From Ehretia macrophylla (lineage: Eukaryota; Streptophyta; Magnoliopsida; Boraginales; Ehretiaceae), in contig CM075773.1 in assembly GCA_037974665.1 (NCBI GenBank), positions 50,391,417-50,455,416 of the forward strand: 64,000 nt of DNA. The letters run 5' to 3'. A program made the translations under genes and the position numbers. Position 1 is the stretch's first letter. Each line of letters starts with the position of its first letter. Below, in pieces: positions 10,567 through 22,793 of this stretch. The notes below the pieces were generated by a model. That model was not told where the DNA came from. It saw only the letters and a program-made list of their open reading frames with translations, and made no database searches.

Positions 10567-13500
10567 TTATGTCAACTTTTCAATGAAATTCACGCATTCT
10601 GCCCTTGGCATTAACTTGCTTTTTTTTTTTGCTCATCTCTATTATTTTTCTGTTTACCTTTTCATCTCCCTTACTTTATCTTTGGAAACATCCCATTCTA
10701 GTACTTGAAAAAATAGATAAGTCACAATAAAATGAATCCATGAGTTATTGGAAACATTTTCCTAAATCCTTGTAACTTTACAACATTAATTATTTTTAAC
10801 AGAAAAAAAAAGGTAGCGTGGTCATTTCATGCACTATTTTCGTATTTCTTCATTCTTTTCATTTTTCCCTCTTTCTTCCCCCTTCAATCTCTCTCACATA
10901 CATACAGGGAAGACACACAATCACACACACACACGATGCACAAACCCAACACACATAAAAAGTGACGGAGTCAGAGATTGGGGGTTTAGTGACAAAGTCA
11001 ATAACTAGAAGTTGAGGCACTCATTTATGCATAAATAATTTGTATAAATTATAAGAAAGAGTTGTTGACTTTATGCCTAGAATTAAGTTTTTAATTATGA
11101 CAAATCACAATATGCCATAACTAAACTAATTCTTAATTTAAGCACATTAATTATATAGAACAAATGAAGTCTTCAAGGCACGACTCTCCCTCCTATAATG
11201 CCATTTTATGGCAATTATAAAAGTGTAAGTACTAAAACATATATGGAGTTTTCAACACATAAGTCCCCTTAATATAGTAATGACTTAACATATGAAAGAG
11301 AAAAATAAATAACTATAGCCACTGTATATAGAAAAAGTCTCTTTCATTAGATGTAAAGAAAATCATTGTTAAAAATTGATTTTCGTTTAGAAAATTTATC
11401 AGCACCCTATTTATAATGAATTAGAAATCCAATTCAAAGTGAAATTAAAAAATTTCCATGCATAAAATATATAAATTAAAATAATAATTAGACATGAAAA
11501 TGAAAATAAATTGGACTACTGCACCACAAAGTATAATTACACGACCTTAGATAGCTCCAAAACTAATATGCACTGGTCAGATTGTAGAAGTTTGAGTCAA
11601 GAATTTGCCCTTTAAATTTCAGCTCTATTTGAAATCACCATCTAATTGTATGTTTGATGAATACTGCCCAGTTATTTCCTATATTTTTCTCTATTTTCTC
11701 TCATCTTCTCACTCTCTTTGATCACTCAATACAAGTATAGAACATATCATTCTCAATATGAGAAAACAAGAGAAAATAATTGAAAAGAATTGTCGGTCAA
11801 AAAGTAGAAATAAGGCACATTTTCTCACTTTTCCATCTCTTATCACTTTTATTTTCATCACTTATCATTGCTTCTGGGTCGGCACAGATGTTTAGTGGGT
11901 TGAGTTGGGTTGGGCTTATTTATTAGAATATAGGACCCAATTCAACCCACGAGCCCGCTATCACGAGTAGCGAGTTGGGCTAGACCAACTCATTTTTTTG
12001 TGATTAGTGTAATCTGAATATATAATTATACTAATACACAAACACCAATATATTACTTGGATAGTTAGATTAATAATTAAAAAAATAAATTTAAACTTAA
12101 TTTTTTTCAGAAAAGTTAATTTAACTATTAATGAGACAGTACATAAGTTAATTGATAACATTAACAATTAACATAAATGATAAAATAATACATAACAAAC
12201 TACCAATTAATGAGACACGAGTACATTAGTGATATAAATATAAAAATAAAATATTACATAAACGCTTAAGGAAAAGTAGTGCAAAAGTTCTCCATTTTGT
12301 TATGCTCCTTGTACAGGTACTAGGCCTGCTGGTGGTTGTGGTGTGCTTGGAGATGGCAGTGGTTGAATAACCACTTCAATATTAAAATAATTTGTGATAT
12401 TTGGGTGTTGAGATACATTATATAAGGTGTCTTACAAGCGTCTCAATTCTAAATTTACGTCAAAATATAAATTGATGTTGATAATATTTACAAATTACAT
12501 ACTCCTGTTATTCAAAGTACGTAAAATGATTTCAAACATCTGACGAATGTAATCGTCGTGAAAGATTTTCTTCTCTCATGGGTATAGTTATGTATAATAT
12601 TGTAGACTTGTCATAAAATAAAGTTGAATATACTTATTGACTAAAGCACTATGTCATTAAGTATTTATAGAAAAAATTATATGTATGATTATAAAAATTG
12701 TACCTAAAATCTTTTTAAAAAATAATATGAAGGGACTTAAAGTTACAAGTTGTAAACTTGCAATTTCACTAAAATGATTTGATAACAAGTCATTTAATAT
12801 CAACTTAACAAATAAATTTGCTACTTGTTATTATTAGTTTGTTAAAAAAAATAGCTACTACGACTTGCTAGTTTGTTTAAAAAAATAGTTATTATGACTT
12901 ACATTGCATGCATAATGTATAATATTTCTATTTATTTTAATAGGTGAGCTCAAATTGTACTTAATTTGTGTTGGGCCTGAGTTGGACTCAAGTTGGACCT
13001 TATTTAGGCTCGAGTTGGGTCTGTGCTGGGCTCATGGGCTGAGCTGGGATGGGTTTGGGTTTAAATAGGCCTGAGCTCAAATAGGCTAGGTAAAAAATTA
13101 TATGACCCACCTTGGCCTACTTATATGTGGTGGGTTAGGACTAGTCGAGTTTACTTTCAATCGAATTAGGCTAGATCCGTAATGGTCAGTTTTTAGTCAA
13201 CGCAAGCACAATGCCACCATAAGTACATGGCTATAACACATGCCCAGCCACACTTACACAATGTTAGATTGCAGAAGGGAAAACAAAGGAAAGTATAAGG
13301 TAGTGAAAAAATAACAAAGGAAATCAAAGGAAAAGGATTTCTTCGATTCGAATGGAGAAAACATAATATGGAAAAGGAAACAAAATAATTTTATAATTCT
13401 TTTTTCAAAGTTATGAAGTCCTTATCAACTTTTCTAAAAATTGACAAAACGATGATTTTACTTTTCTGTCTTATCTAATCAACTTTTCTCAAATGATTCA

Positions 13501-15430
13501 TGTGCTCAAAATAGTCAAGATTATTATTTTTGGGTCACACTACAAAATGTGTCGCAGACGTCACATTTATTTGTGGCACGTACATCATGCTTTGGTGGAG
13601 TCTATGTTTCTATTATTTTTGAATTGGTTGTACGACAAGCTAATTCAAGTAATTTTTCAAGATCTTGACCTTAAAAAGTCTAACTTATCTTTGAAGAAAG
13701 TGTCTTTAATGATAAATGATTAAGGTGAATATGTTGATCAGATTAATACTCTTGAGATTAAAAAGAAATTATATTAAAGGAGTTATTAATTAATTTAATT
13801 TTTTTTATATATATTTTTTGTACACGTACTTGTACATGTACAATATTATTCTTTTTTACCAAGAAACATATACGACTTACAAATCAAAAACAATGAATGT
13901 TGTCTAAAGTTAATATGTGGATACATAAAACTTCATAAGTTAATACATAAAACTTCATAAGTTAACATGTATATACACACCTTACATGTACATACATAAA
14001 ATCAATGAATTCATCTATACATGCAATGAATGTGACTTCAAATTTAATACTCTAGAAGAAAAAGTGTTTCAACATGTTTCATGTACGTAGAATATAATTA
14101 AAATAAACAGTCATTAGTTTTACTTGTAGACTTCAAATAAACAGAGGCAGTGGCCTTACCTTGAGGACTCCTCGTAATGCATCAATTATCCATATAGTTT
14201 CTGACTCCTTATTTTTCTCAACCACCTACAACAATAGAGTATGCCGATAACATAAATATGTTGAAGAAAAGTGAAAACAAGTGACATATACAACTCAATT
14301 TGATGGATTATGTTAAGGTTTGTGCAATCAATTTGATTATGGAGATTTTAGTGTATGGAAAATATCGTATTAAAAAAAATTGTTATCATATAAATGTTAT
14401 CCCTCTAAAAACTGCAAATTGTTACAATATAGAAAGTGGCAATCTATATTTCAACTAGCATGTGAACAATTACTTTCAGAGTATATATATAGTATAACCT
14501 TTTTAAATTAATAATCGATAAATTAATAATTTCTTTTAAATAATAAAAATGTCCGGTCCCAACTTGGGAGTAGTGTAAAAAGTTAATAATTTTAATAAAA
14601 TTATAAGATAATACATTTAAAATATTTTCTTTGTATTTGATCGATCCAAATATTTTATAAATTAATAATTAGTTAAAAATTACATAATAAATTGACTATG
14701 AGATTGGAGAAACTTGTTCTAATTCTAATTCTGATACGAGATTAGAGAAACTTGTTATAAACTTACTAAATTAGATTCTTATTTTCTATTATCATTAGAT
14801 TTTTCTACTTGTCATTTTAAATTGGCCAGAAAAAATATGAGTCACTTTTCAAAGAAGATACCATAAATATAATATGTTTACTATTAAGTCAAAAAAAATA
14901 AAAATATCTCGATAAATTAATAATTATTAATTTATTGATAAATTAATATCTCGCTAAATTAATAGAATTTAGTAGTCACAACGCTATTAATTGAAAGAGG
15001 TTATATTGTATATGAACATATTGCATGTATATGCACAATCTGTTTGATAGTTTTCCACTTAAGAATTCTCTTATTTTTTGTTATTATTATAGTATATATT
15101 TTCATTAATATTTCGTGCAGAAGTAATGGTCCTTTACTCCTATATATGGGCAACGCAGGGCTACAAGTTTCATGTGTTTTCTGAAATAACAAAACTAGTA
15201 CACTAACTAGTGAAGCCCTATGCACGATTTTTTCTTTTGGTCGATGCCTATGCATAATCACGTAATTCGATCTTCCCCTAATTTCATTATTTTTTAGTTA
15301 TTAAGAAGTGGAATATGAATAATTACTTAGATTATGCAAAGATTAAAAATCTCGATTATTCATTGTAAAAATTAATCTCATAATATTACATGATTCAAAT
15401 CTCGACTCTTAGTGAATATTCTACAATATT
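10567..15430. other. Gene-poor intergenic region
   Basis: No intact gene is visible. A CA microsatellite lies near 10920. Two blocks near 11885-11990 and 12945-13150 are rich in GGGTTGGGCT/TTGGGCCTGAG-like motifs, suggesting decayed transposon sequence. An exon-like segment on the minus strand lies at 14160-14225. The rest is AT-rich without structure I can name. Confidence 0.45.
14160..14225 (-). pseudogene. Possible orphan exon (22 codons)
   Basis: On the minus strand a 66-base open segment is bounded by a TTGTAG acceptor and a GTAAGG donor and translates to a protein-like stretch beginning VVEKNKESETIW and ending DALRGVLK. No neighbouring exon of the same gene is recognised. I do not recognise the family. 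It may be a gene fragment carried here by a transposon, or chance. Confidence 0.3.
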
Positions 15431-15438
15431 CTTATGAC

Positions 15439-15620
15439 CAGAGGCGGAACTAGAAAATTAACATTGGGAGGACCAAAATATTTTTTTAATAATACTACAT
15501 AGAATTTTTTAAAAATAGGGGTGGCCAATAATTTTTTTAACGATATTACATAGATATTTTTTTAAAAATTTAAAACCTTGGGGGGTCGGGGCCTCCGTCG
15601 CCCACCTAATATTGCCGCTG
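15439..15620. mobile_element. hAT-type MITE with perfect 8-bp target duplication
   Basis: Starts CAGAGGCGGAACTAG and ends in an imperfect inverted copy (CTAATATTGCCGCTG). Both sides carry CTTATGAC (15431-15438 and 15621-15628), a perfect 8-base duplication. The 182-base interior is AT-rich and non-coding. Confidence 0.75.
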
Positions 15621-15654
15621 CTTATGACACACCAGTGTGACTTGTGATAAGTAG

Positions 15655-15864
15655 TATGGTTATATTAGAAGACATGCACTAGATGCAGATGCAGAGATAC
15701 AAATTATAGAGCAAGAGAAAGATGACGAGCAAGATGAAGAAATTGGACTAGATGACTATATTGCAGAAGAAGATTTAAGAAGTGCACACACTCAAATGGC
15801 TATGGAGGTCTTACGTGATCATATTAGGGAGAGGTTGGTGTACGATAAGGAAAATAAACATTGA
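15655..15864 (+). pseudogene. C-terminal fragment of a PIF/Harbinger-type nuclease
   Basis: An open frame of 69 codons ending in TGA begins YGYIRRHALDADAE, reminiscent of the LHNFIR... segment that precedes the acidic tail in plant ALP1-like/Harbinger nucleases. A run rich in Glu and Asp follows (EQEKDDEQDEEIGLDD), then a helical tail (AMEVLRDHIRERL). A stop codon immediately precedes it and no upstream nuclease domain is present; the hAT MITE at 15439-15620 lies just upstream. Assignment rests on overall pattern only. Confidence 0.4.
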
Positions 15865-17548
15865 ACTTCTTGTTTTAATTCTTAATAGATTTTTTAAATC
15901 TTTCTATGTATTTTAATTATTCTGAGATTGTTACAGACATGTTATGTAATTCTATAATTTTTTAAATAATTATATAACTTTATTTGTAGTTTTTATGATT
16001 TTATAACTTTTTAGTAGTTTTTTTTTATTTTTTTAGATAATTTGTTACAAATTTATTCTTTTTCTCATATTTATACTTTTTATATTTAATTATGTAGTAA
16101 GAAAGAGTTTCAGCTAGCTCTAATATAAGTGGTTTGTGAGCCAAACAGTTTAATAGCTTTATGTTTGTCTTTTTTGGTCTTTTTTATTACTCACAACATT
16201 TTTCTTGTTACGGGCCAAACACTGCATAAGTCATTATAGCATACACACATTGTGGATAGAACTCTAATAAAAGATTTGGACGCTGCTAAGGATTCTATGC
16301 CAACTTGTGAATCCATTATTATAATTGTTTTTTTATTATATATATATATATATATATGGGCTGCAGATTCTCTTAAAATAATCGTTAGGTTGATAATTTC
16401 AACAGTCAGAATTCCACAGCCTAAAGAGAAAAAGGTGCATCATAGCATATATATATATATATATTTTTTAAAAGGATTTAATATGATTGATGTCTCTCTT
16501 TTGGTTACATGGTTTCTTTTTACTTTCCTTAGCTGATGAAAGGGCATCAACCAATAAACCATCTATGACTTCAAGTGTATATTATGCTTGAAGTTTATGG
16601 TGGCCAAGTATAGTCTGTGAATAAATCCCTCGCAAATAACAGGGTCTAGCGAAGGTAGTGGACAATATAATAGTATATTTCTAAGATTTAAAACGTCAAT
16701 TAAATCTTTTAATAAGTAGTGAACGACTTAGACCTTATATTGAATCAAAACAAATCAAATCAAGTTTTTTTCTTATTACGTAGAGTCAATTATGTGAATC
16801 TATCAACGCTACTCATTTCTATCGAAACCCATTCATAAGCGTTCCAAGAACTTAAAAAAAGAAAATGAGTGGACACTTGGGTTCTCAAATAGCAAAACTA
16901 ACCCCTCTTCCTTTCCTCTCAAGATGGAATGACTGACTATATTTGGTTCTTTTTTTTTTCGGTATAATCGAATTCTGCCTGTTCCAGGAGAGAATACTCA
17001 GCCCAATATCATTACACTCTGATGGGCTCAACTAGCTTTCATCAGTCAGGAGCTATAGGTCATCTGACCAAGTAAAACTTTTGTGTGTGTTTTTTTTTTT
17101 TTTTTGGATAAATATTTTCACCAACCAGCGCACAATGCACAAGTTAGTCAAGAGTTATTCCAACGTCTTTACAATTATATTTGGCTAAAACCTGGGAGTA
17201 CAGCGATGCACTTCAACATATATATGCACTATATTAGTTAAGAGTTTGATCCTAATTTTGCAGTCAAAAAAATTTTAAGCTAGGTTTTACCTTTCATTAT
17301 TGCCACCAGATTACCTCAGTTAAATTTTTAGGTTGTGCCCTGGAATGAAAACATCATGAAATATATAAAATAGAAAAAAGGACTTCTTCCTAGAGGATCA
17401 ATTATTTGGTGTTTTATTCTTTTATTTGTCGATTCACGAATCACGATTTGACAACTATTGTTATCTCTACTCCTTTCGCTGCTTAATTTCTCTCTTCAAT
17501 TACCTCACGTAGCAGTGAACCAATGTTCGGCTATTTCTTAGTGAAGGC
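15865..17548. other. Intergenic, no gene seen
   Basis: AT-rich DNA with TA microsatellites at about 16335-16357 and 16448-16464 and T-runs near 16950 and 17090. No coding or RNA gene recognised. Confidence 0.45.
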
Positions 17549-17605
17549 TTATCTAAAATCCGTCTTAGAATAATTGGCACAAAAACAGAAAAAGAAACAG
17601 TTATG

Positions 17606-17611
17606 TTTATT
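17606..17611 (-). terminator. Candidate polyadenylation signal of the NPF gene
   Basis: The minus strand reads AATAAA about 225 bases after the stop codon of the transporter gene, a usual distance for a plant 3' untranslated region. Confidence 0.4.
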
Positions 17612-17831
17612 AACACCATAATATGATCTCTGTAAATACATAGATATATTACTATGAATTCCCATGACAGGTCGGATTTGATTCCCCATCAATGTTAATT
17701 CATTCATACAGTAGAACCAACAAAGAGGAGGAAAGATATAAAAAAAACTTGAATTCAAATTCGCCCGGCTCATCCTTCTGATAGAAAGAAGGTTTCTCCT
17801 GGATCATGATTTGTATTCTGCTACCTCTGCC

Positions 17832-20800
17832 TCATACTTCTTCATACTCGTTGTCGTCGTCGTCGTCTCCATGCTTCCCTCCATGCTTGATGTTCTGGTA
17901 CCATCTGGCACAGGCAATGTAGACGAACAAATCTATTGCTGTCAAACCAGCTAACAGAAAGTAAAACCTGTCTAAATGGCCCTTGTTAAGGTTTCTTGGG
18001 ATCCATCCAGGCATGTTATCTTCGGAGGATATTTTCACAACCATGGTTACGATCAAGCTACTAACATAGTTCCCAAGCGATATAGATGTCATACATAGTG
18101 CACTTCCGAAACTCTTGAGTCCATCCGGCGCTTGTGCATTGAAGAATTCGAGTTGGCCTACATACATGAACACTTCTGAAGCTCCAATCAGGGCATATTG
18201 TGGGACTTGCCAGAAGATGCTCAATGAGCTTGAGCCATCGCAGTGAGTGCAATCTTTTTGAGCATATTTTAACCTGTAGCATTCCACAATTCCAGCTGAA
18301 ACCATAGCTATCACTGCTATAATAAGCCCGATCCCCATTCGCTGAAGCTCTGTGAGCCCCTTGGGGTCATTTTTCTTGATCCTGCTCACAAGTGGATCGA
18401 TAATGTGCCGGTAAAGGAATATGAAAACTGCTACACTGAGAATGTCAAAGCTTGACATGCTTGCTGGAGGGATTCTGAAGTTTGAAATGGTAGTTTTCAT
18501 GGCAGCACCTTGCTCGACAAACAGAGATGCCATCTGGGTGAAGACAACCGAGTAAATTATAGTGCACAGCCATATTGGCAGCAGCCTTAGTATGCATTTG
18601 ACCTCTTCAACTTGTGAAATGGGGCAAAGGCGCCATGGATCGCGATCAGTCTGCTTCTGGTCCTTAAAATCCCTTGATGTAACGAAAGCTGCTCTATCTA
18701 AGAATCTGCGACAAACATAAGATCCCAAGTTAGCATCAATAGGACATGTAGTTGGATCTACTTAGTCACGATATGGTTTGTACTTACGTGAAACCATGTG
18801 TGTGGAGCATCTTTCTACTGCCACCCATGGAGCCTTCTTTTACATCCACATCATACAAATTTTCTTCTCCTTGTGACATCTCTACCTTGCACTTCTTCGA
18901 TGATGCTACTATCACTTGGCCAAACCTTGAAAGAGGGTTGCCACTGGGCTTAAAATGCCGGTATCTCGCGGTGCCTCCAAGAAACAAGACTAATGCTGCA
19001 AATGCTGATGCAGTAGATGCCCAAAACCCAAGCGCCCACATTCCTTCGTCCTCAAAATAGCCCAATATGGTGTTGGAGAAAAGTGAACCAAGATTCAGAG
19101 CCAGGTAGAAATAGCTGAAGAATGCGACTTTTGAGTACCCCTCTTTTGGATGCTCTTCGTCAAACTGATCAGCCCCAAATGTAGCAATATTAGGTTGGTA
19201 TCCTCCGTTCCCTAGCGCAACCATGTAGATAGAAAGATAGAATAGACCAATCTGCCAGCTTGAATGCGATCCACATTGAGTTGTTTGATCCCCGCAGCCT
19301 CTAGGTCTGAGCAAGAAAAGTTGTGAAGAGAGTGATAGCGATACCAGACCCTGCAATGCAATGCCAATGGAGCAGTTAGACTCTATAAAGGGCAGCTCGA
19401 TGCACGAAAATCTCAGCAATAATTTGGCAAAAAAGGTTATGATACTTACAATGACAAAGATGACCTGAAAGATGGCACAAGTTTTGTATCGTCCCCAATA
19501 AGAGTCACTAAGGAATGCACCCACAAGAGAGAAGATGTAGACAGTTCCAGTCCATTTACTAACACTATTGGCAGCATCAGCATTGTTCTGCTGCAGGACC
19601 CTTGTGAGGAACAAAACCAGGTTCACTCCAACACCAAAGAACGCGAGAGTAGCCAGACCTTGATTCACTGGGTAATTCGATAATGTAACCACAATTATTC
19701 ATCAAACAGAGGAAATAGAAGACATTTGAGTATATTGTATTGAAATGTATGTTAAGATGATTTTGCTGAACAACGTTAAATTTCAACATGAATGGGAAAA
19801 AGAAGCTAAAGATGTGGTGTTGTGAGTAATTTTGTAATCCGTTGCCTTTTCACCCAGATATTGTGAAAGTGCTTTTATAGCTAACGTTTTTCCTTAACTT
19901 CGGGAGAATGGATGCCTTCTCTTGGAAGGGGTTCCAGTGAACCGGCCCGGGCGACAATTTACTAAAATTCTGAGGGGGAAGATAGAAATACTGATCTCTG
20001 ATGTAAGAGAAATTACGGCCACAGTTAACATTACTTATCAAGCTACAGATGCTATAGAAGCACAACAATTATCTTTCTGCCTCTACAATCAAATATAAAA
20101 CTACATGTGCAATCTCCACGAAACGAACCAAACCTTTTTTCATTAATGGCGTCGATTATATGGATTCAACGATACCACGCATTTATATTAAAGAGCCGTG
20201 CTAATTATAGGAGCTGTGCTTATGTGGACGAATCGAAGGAAATGTTTTTTTCCTTCCTTTCCACTAATATGGTGACAAGGTGACTGTCAGTGTCATTACC
20301 CAACTGATGGAACTGGACAAGACTTTAAGTTATGGCCTTAAACACCTCCTCTTACAGTGGCGTCCAAACTAGTGAACCAACTTAATCAAGAATAAAACAA
20401 CTGGTTTCTAGCTAGCATTTAATAATTGAAATAACTGTTGAATGAGGTGATTGATCGTAGTGGTCTTTTCCCAATTTGGAAAATACCTTAGTGGGACATT
20501 TATAAAAATAAATAACTTAAACTCCGAATTCTTTTAATTATTTAAAAACCCACTGTCGTTATTATAAACAAATTTTTTTTTTTTTCTAGAAACGATTATA
20601 TTAAAAATTTGGAAAAATTTTATGACCATAGTTTTCATGAATTAACCTAAGATATCGGTAAGTCTTTTGTCGAGCTAACAAGAAAGATCAAACAGATAAT
20701 ATATATGTCGTACTAGCCGAAAAAAATAGAATGATCTATTTATTATGTATATTGCATTTGTAAGGATGATCTGCATGTGCAGCATTAGAACCAATATTCA

Positions 20801-22616
20801 TAATAGATTCAATGGCTAATTTAATGTCCTTTTTCTCAATTTGGTTCCTTGGAGCTTGCCTTTTCACTGAATTATATAACCTACACTTATTTGAAGGAAA
20901 TATATTTGGAAATAGAACTCCTATTGTTTTATGGTCGAGCGATGCACACGTGTCATACAAAAAAACCAAGCAATAAGATATCTAAGTGATTCTTATATGT
21001 TAAAACACGTGCCAAACACATGCATCTAACGGCCTGTGAGGCTCGCTTAAGTATATTCTTATTTAAGCTAGTAATTGGAGAAGAAAAAAAAGATTAAAAA
21101 GTATGGAAAAAGAAAGAAAAAAAGAAGGAAAAGAGAAAAAGACAAAAAAAAAAAGAAAAAGAAAAAAAAAATGACATCTGTGATCAACCAAGAAAAATTA
21201 CAACTCTGAAGGTGACAAGTTTGGACCCCACCAAGAAGGGAGGTTGAAAGGAAGATGACAAGTTTGGGCCAGAATGATTTGGAAAGAGTTAAAATTGATT
21301 ATGTGAGAGAAAATCTCACTCTCTACGCACTGTGTATTTTATTTTTTCATTACTTTTTTCTTTAAAAAAAAATTCAAGGGAGACTAAGTCAATATATATC
21401 AAAGGATGTCGATAAAAAAATTAATTTCAGAATTTAGGATTTAGGGTTTACTAAACCAAAGTTTGGATGGTAATTTTATTTCATTACTACGTGGTCCTCC
21501 CGTAACATTACGATGTTACGATAGAATTCAAATTTCCCTCCCTCTCCCACGTACACAAACACACACACACTATCTTCTCCATTTACTTACTTTGCTGTCT
21601 TAGAGCTAGGAGCCACTCCCTGAACACCAGCATGCAACAAAGCTTTAGTGCTTTGGGACACTTGGCTTAGTTAAAAATTACACGTTCCTCTACATGCTAT
21701 TGTCATTTTCCTATATTTGATGATGTTATTGGCGTTTACAACATCACTTATCTTTAATATATCTTTATGTGGTTGTGATCAAAATGAGCGTCCCATGTCT
21801 TTTTTCCATTTATTTTTCTTTTTTATAACGAGAAACTCACTTAATTTGAATCACATTCAATTTACTCGAAGCTATATATCTCCTAGTGTATGAGATGAAA
21901 AAAAAAAATACTACTTGATAATCGAAATACAATTTAACATCTCATAGCACCCCAAGAAAATGAAGAAAGAAGAAGAAAAAGGTTATAAATAGAGAAAAAA
22001 AAATGTGTGTATAGATATATATAAAAGGATAAACACAATGACTTATCTTATCATTTAAGAGGTAAAAACAATAAGCAAGTGATGATATCAATAGGTTCTT
22101 TAAAAAAGTTACAGTTTCCAAGAAAATTGTACTTACAAAGTATGATGATTCCAGCAACCCATTTCCCAGTTCTTTCTCTCATTGCAGGCTGGCCATGCAA
22201 ATCAACAGTTCCATCACGAGTACACTCTTCTTGATCTCCTTTAAACTTCCCCTGAAATTTCCAAAAAGATTTAGGATTAATTGATCATCATGTAATTATA
22301 CGAGTTCTTTCAAGATAATGCAAGAAACATGACTCTTTCGAGCTGGGTCACGTGTCTCGGAATTTGACCGTGTGAGTCTGGAGGGCTTTTAAAAAAAGAA
22401 AACAAACAAACAAACAAACAAAAAAAAGTGGAATTGAAGAAGCATGTCATGGCACAAATGAGGCTCCATTGATAGAGCTAGAGGATATGTGTTTTTTTTT
22501 CCTTTTTTTCTTTTTATGGTGTTAACATGGGTAGCTTAATTAGTAAATTAAAGGTGGTTCAAAGAAGAAGATGGTGAATGAAAACTAACCTCCTTGGACA
22601 CTTCTAAGGGTGCCAT
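17832..22616 (-). CDS. NPF7.3: NRT1/PTR family transporter, NPF7.3 (NRT1.5) type
   Basis: Five exons on the minus strand: 22590-22616, 22137-22251, 19450-19667, 18788-19350, 17832-18705. All introns are GT-AG (338, 2469, 99 and 82 bases) and exon lengths keep one frame of 598 residues, close to the ~600 of the family. The N-terminus begins MAPLEVSKEGKFKGD. Diagnostic segments are NQGLATLAFFGVGVN (helix 1), GCGDQTTQCGSHSS, NIATFGADQFDEEHPKEG, FFSYFYLALNLGSLFSN, MASLFVEQGAAM, SSLSIFWQVPQY and GWIPRNLNKGHLDRFYF. The acidic tail has five Asp in a row. Helix 1 has ILLNQ where most NPF proteins have ExxER, as I recall for the NPF7.3 group and in line with atypical proton coupling. In Arabidopsis NPF7.3 is a plasma-membrane protein of root pericycle that moves nitrate and potassium into xylem. 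Long intron 2 holds a gene-like fragment. Orthology is strong; transport activity is inferred. Confidence 0.95.
20736..20969 (-). pseudogene. Gene-like open fragment inside NPF intron 2
   Basis: A 77-codon open frame within the 2.47 kb intron has a protein-like second half (SVKRQAPRNQIEKKDIKLAI, then ESIMNIGSNAAHADHPYKC). I do not recognise the family. It has no visible partner exon or termini and could be a captured exon or chance; it is not part of the transporter. Confidence 0.25.
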
Positions 22617-22752
22617 TGATGATGACAAAGGAAATTTGGTAGCTAAATAACAAGTTGATATATGGAAGAGGAAAATTAGGTGATTGTGTTGATAAACAAA
22701 ACCAAGAAGAGAAAGTTCTAGTTGGGAATTAACGAAAGAAGTGGAGGTGTGT

Positions 22753-22759
22753 ATTTATA
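22753..22759 (-). promoter_or_regulatory. TATA box of the NPF gene
   Basis: The minus strand reads TATAAAT within CTATAAATACAC, 137 bases upstream of the start codon at 22614-22616, implying a 5' leader of about 100-110 bases. Confidence 0.55.
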
Positions 22760-22776
22760 GACTTTGAGAAGGAGGA

Positions 22777-22793
22777 GGGGGGGGGGGGGGGGG
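22777..22793 (+). repeat. G17 homopolymer next to the NPF promoter
   Basis: Seventeen consecutive G on the plus strand, preceded by GGAGGA, starting 17 bases upstream (on the gene's strand) of the NPF TATA box. Such a tract can form a quadruplex and is prone to length change. Confidence 0.9.

Noticed and set aside
13538-13600. Possible CACTA left end (CACTACAAAATGTG)
   Set aside because: No subterminal repeats, no matching right end and no flanking duplication.
18061-18282. Minus-strand open frame inside the NPF exon
   Set aside because: It is an alternative frame of the exon 17832-18705.
18752-19060. Plus-strand open frame of 102 codons
   Set aside because: Antisense to NPF exon 4 (18788-19350); the minus strand carries the real product.
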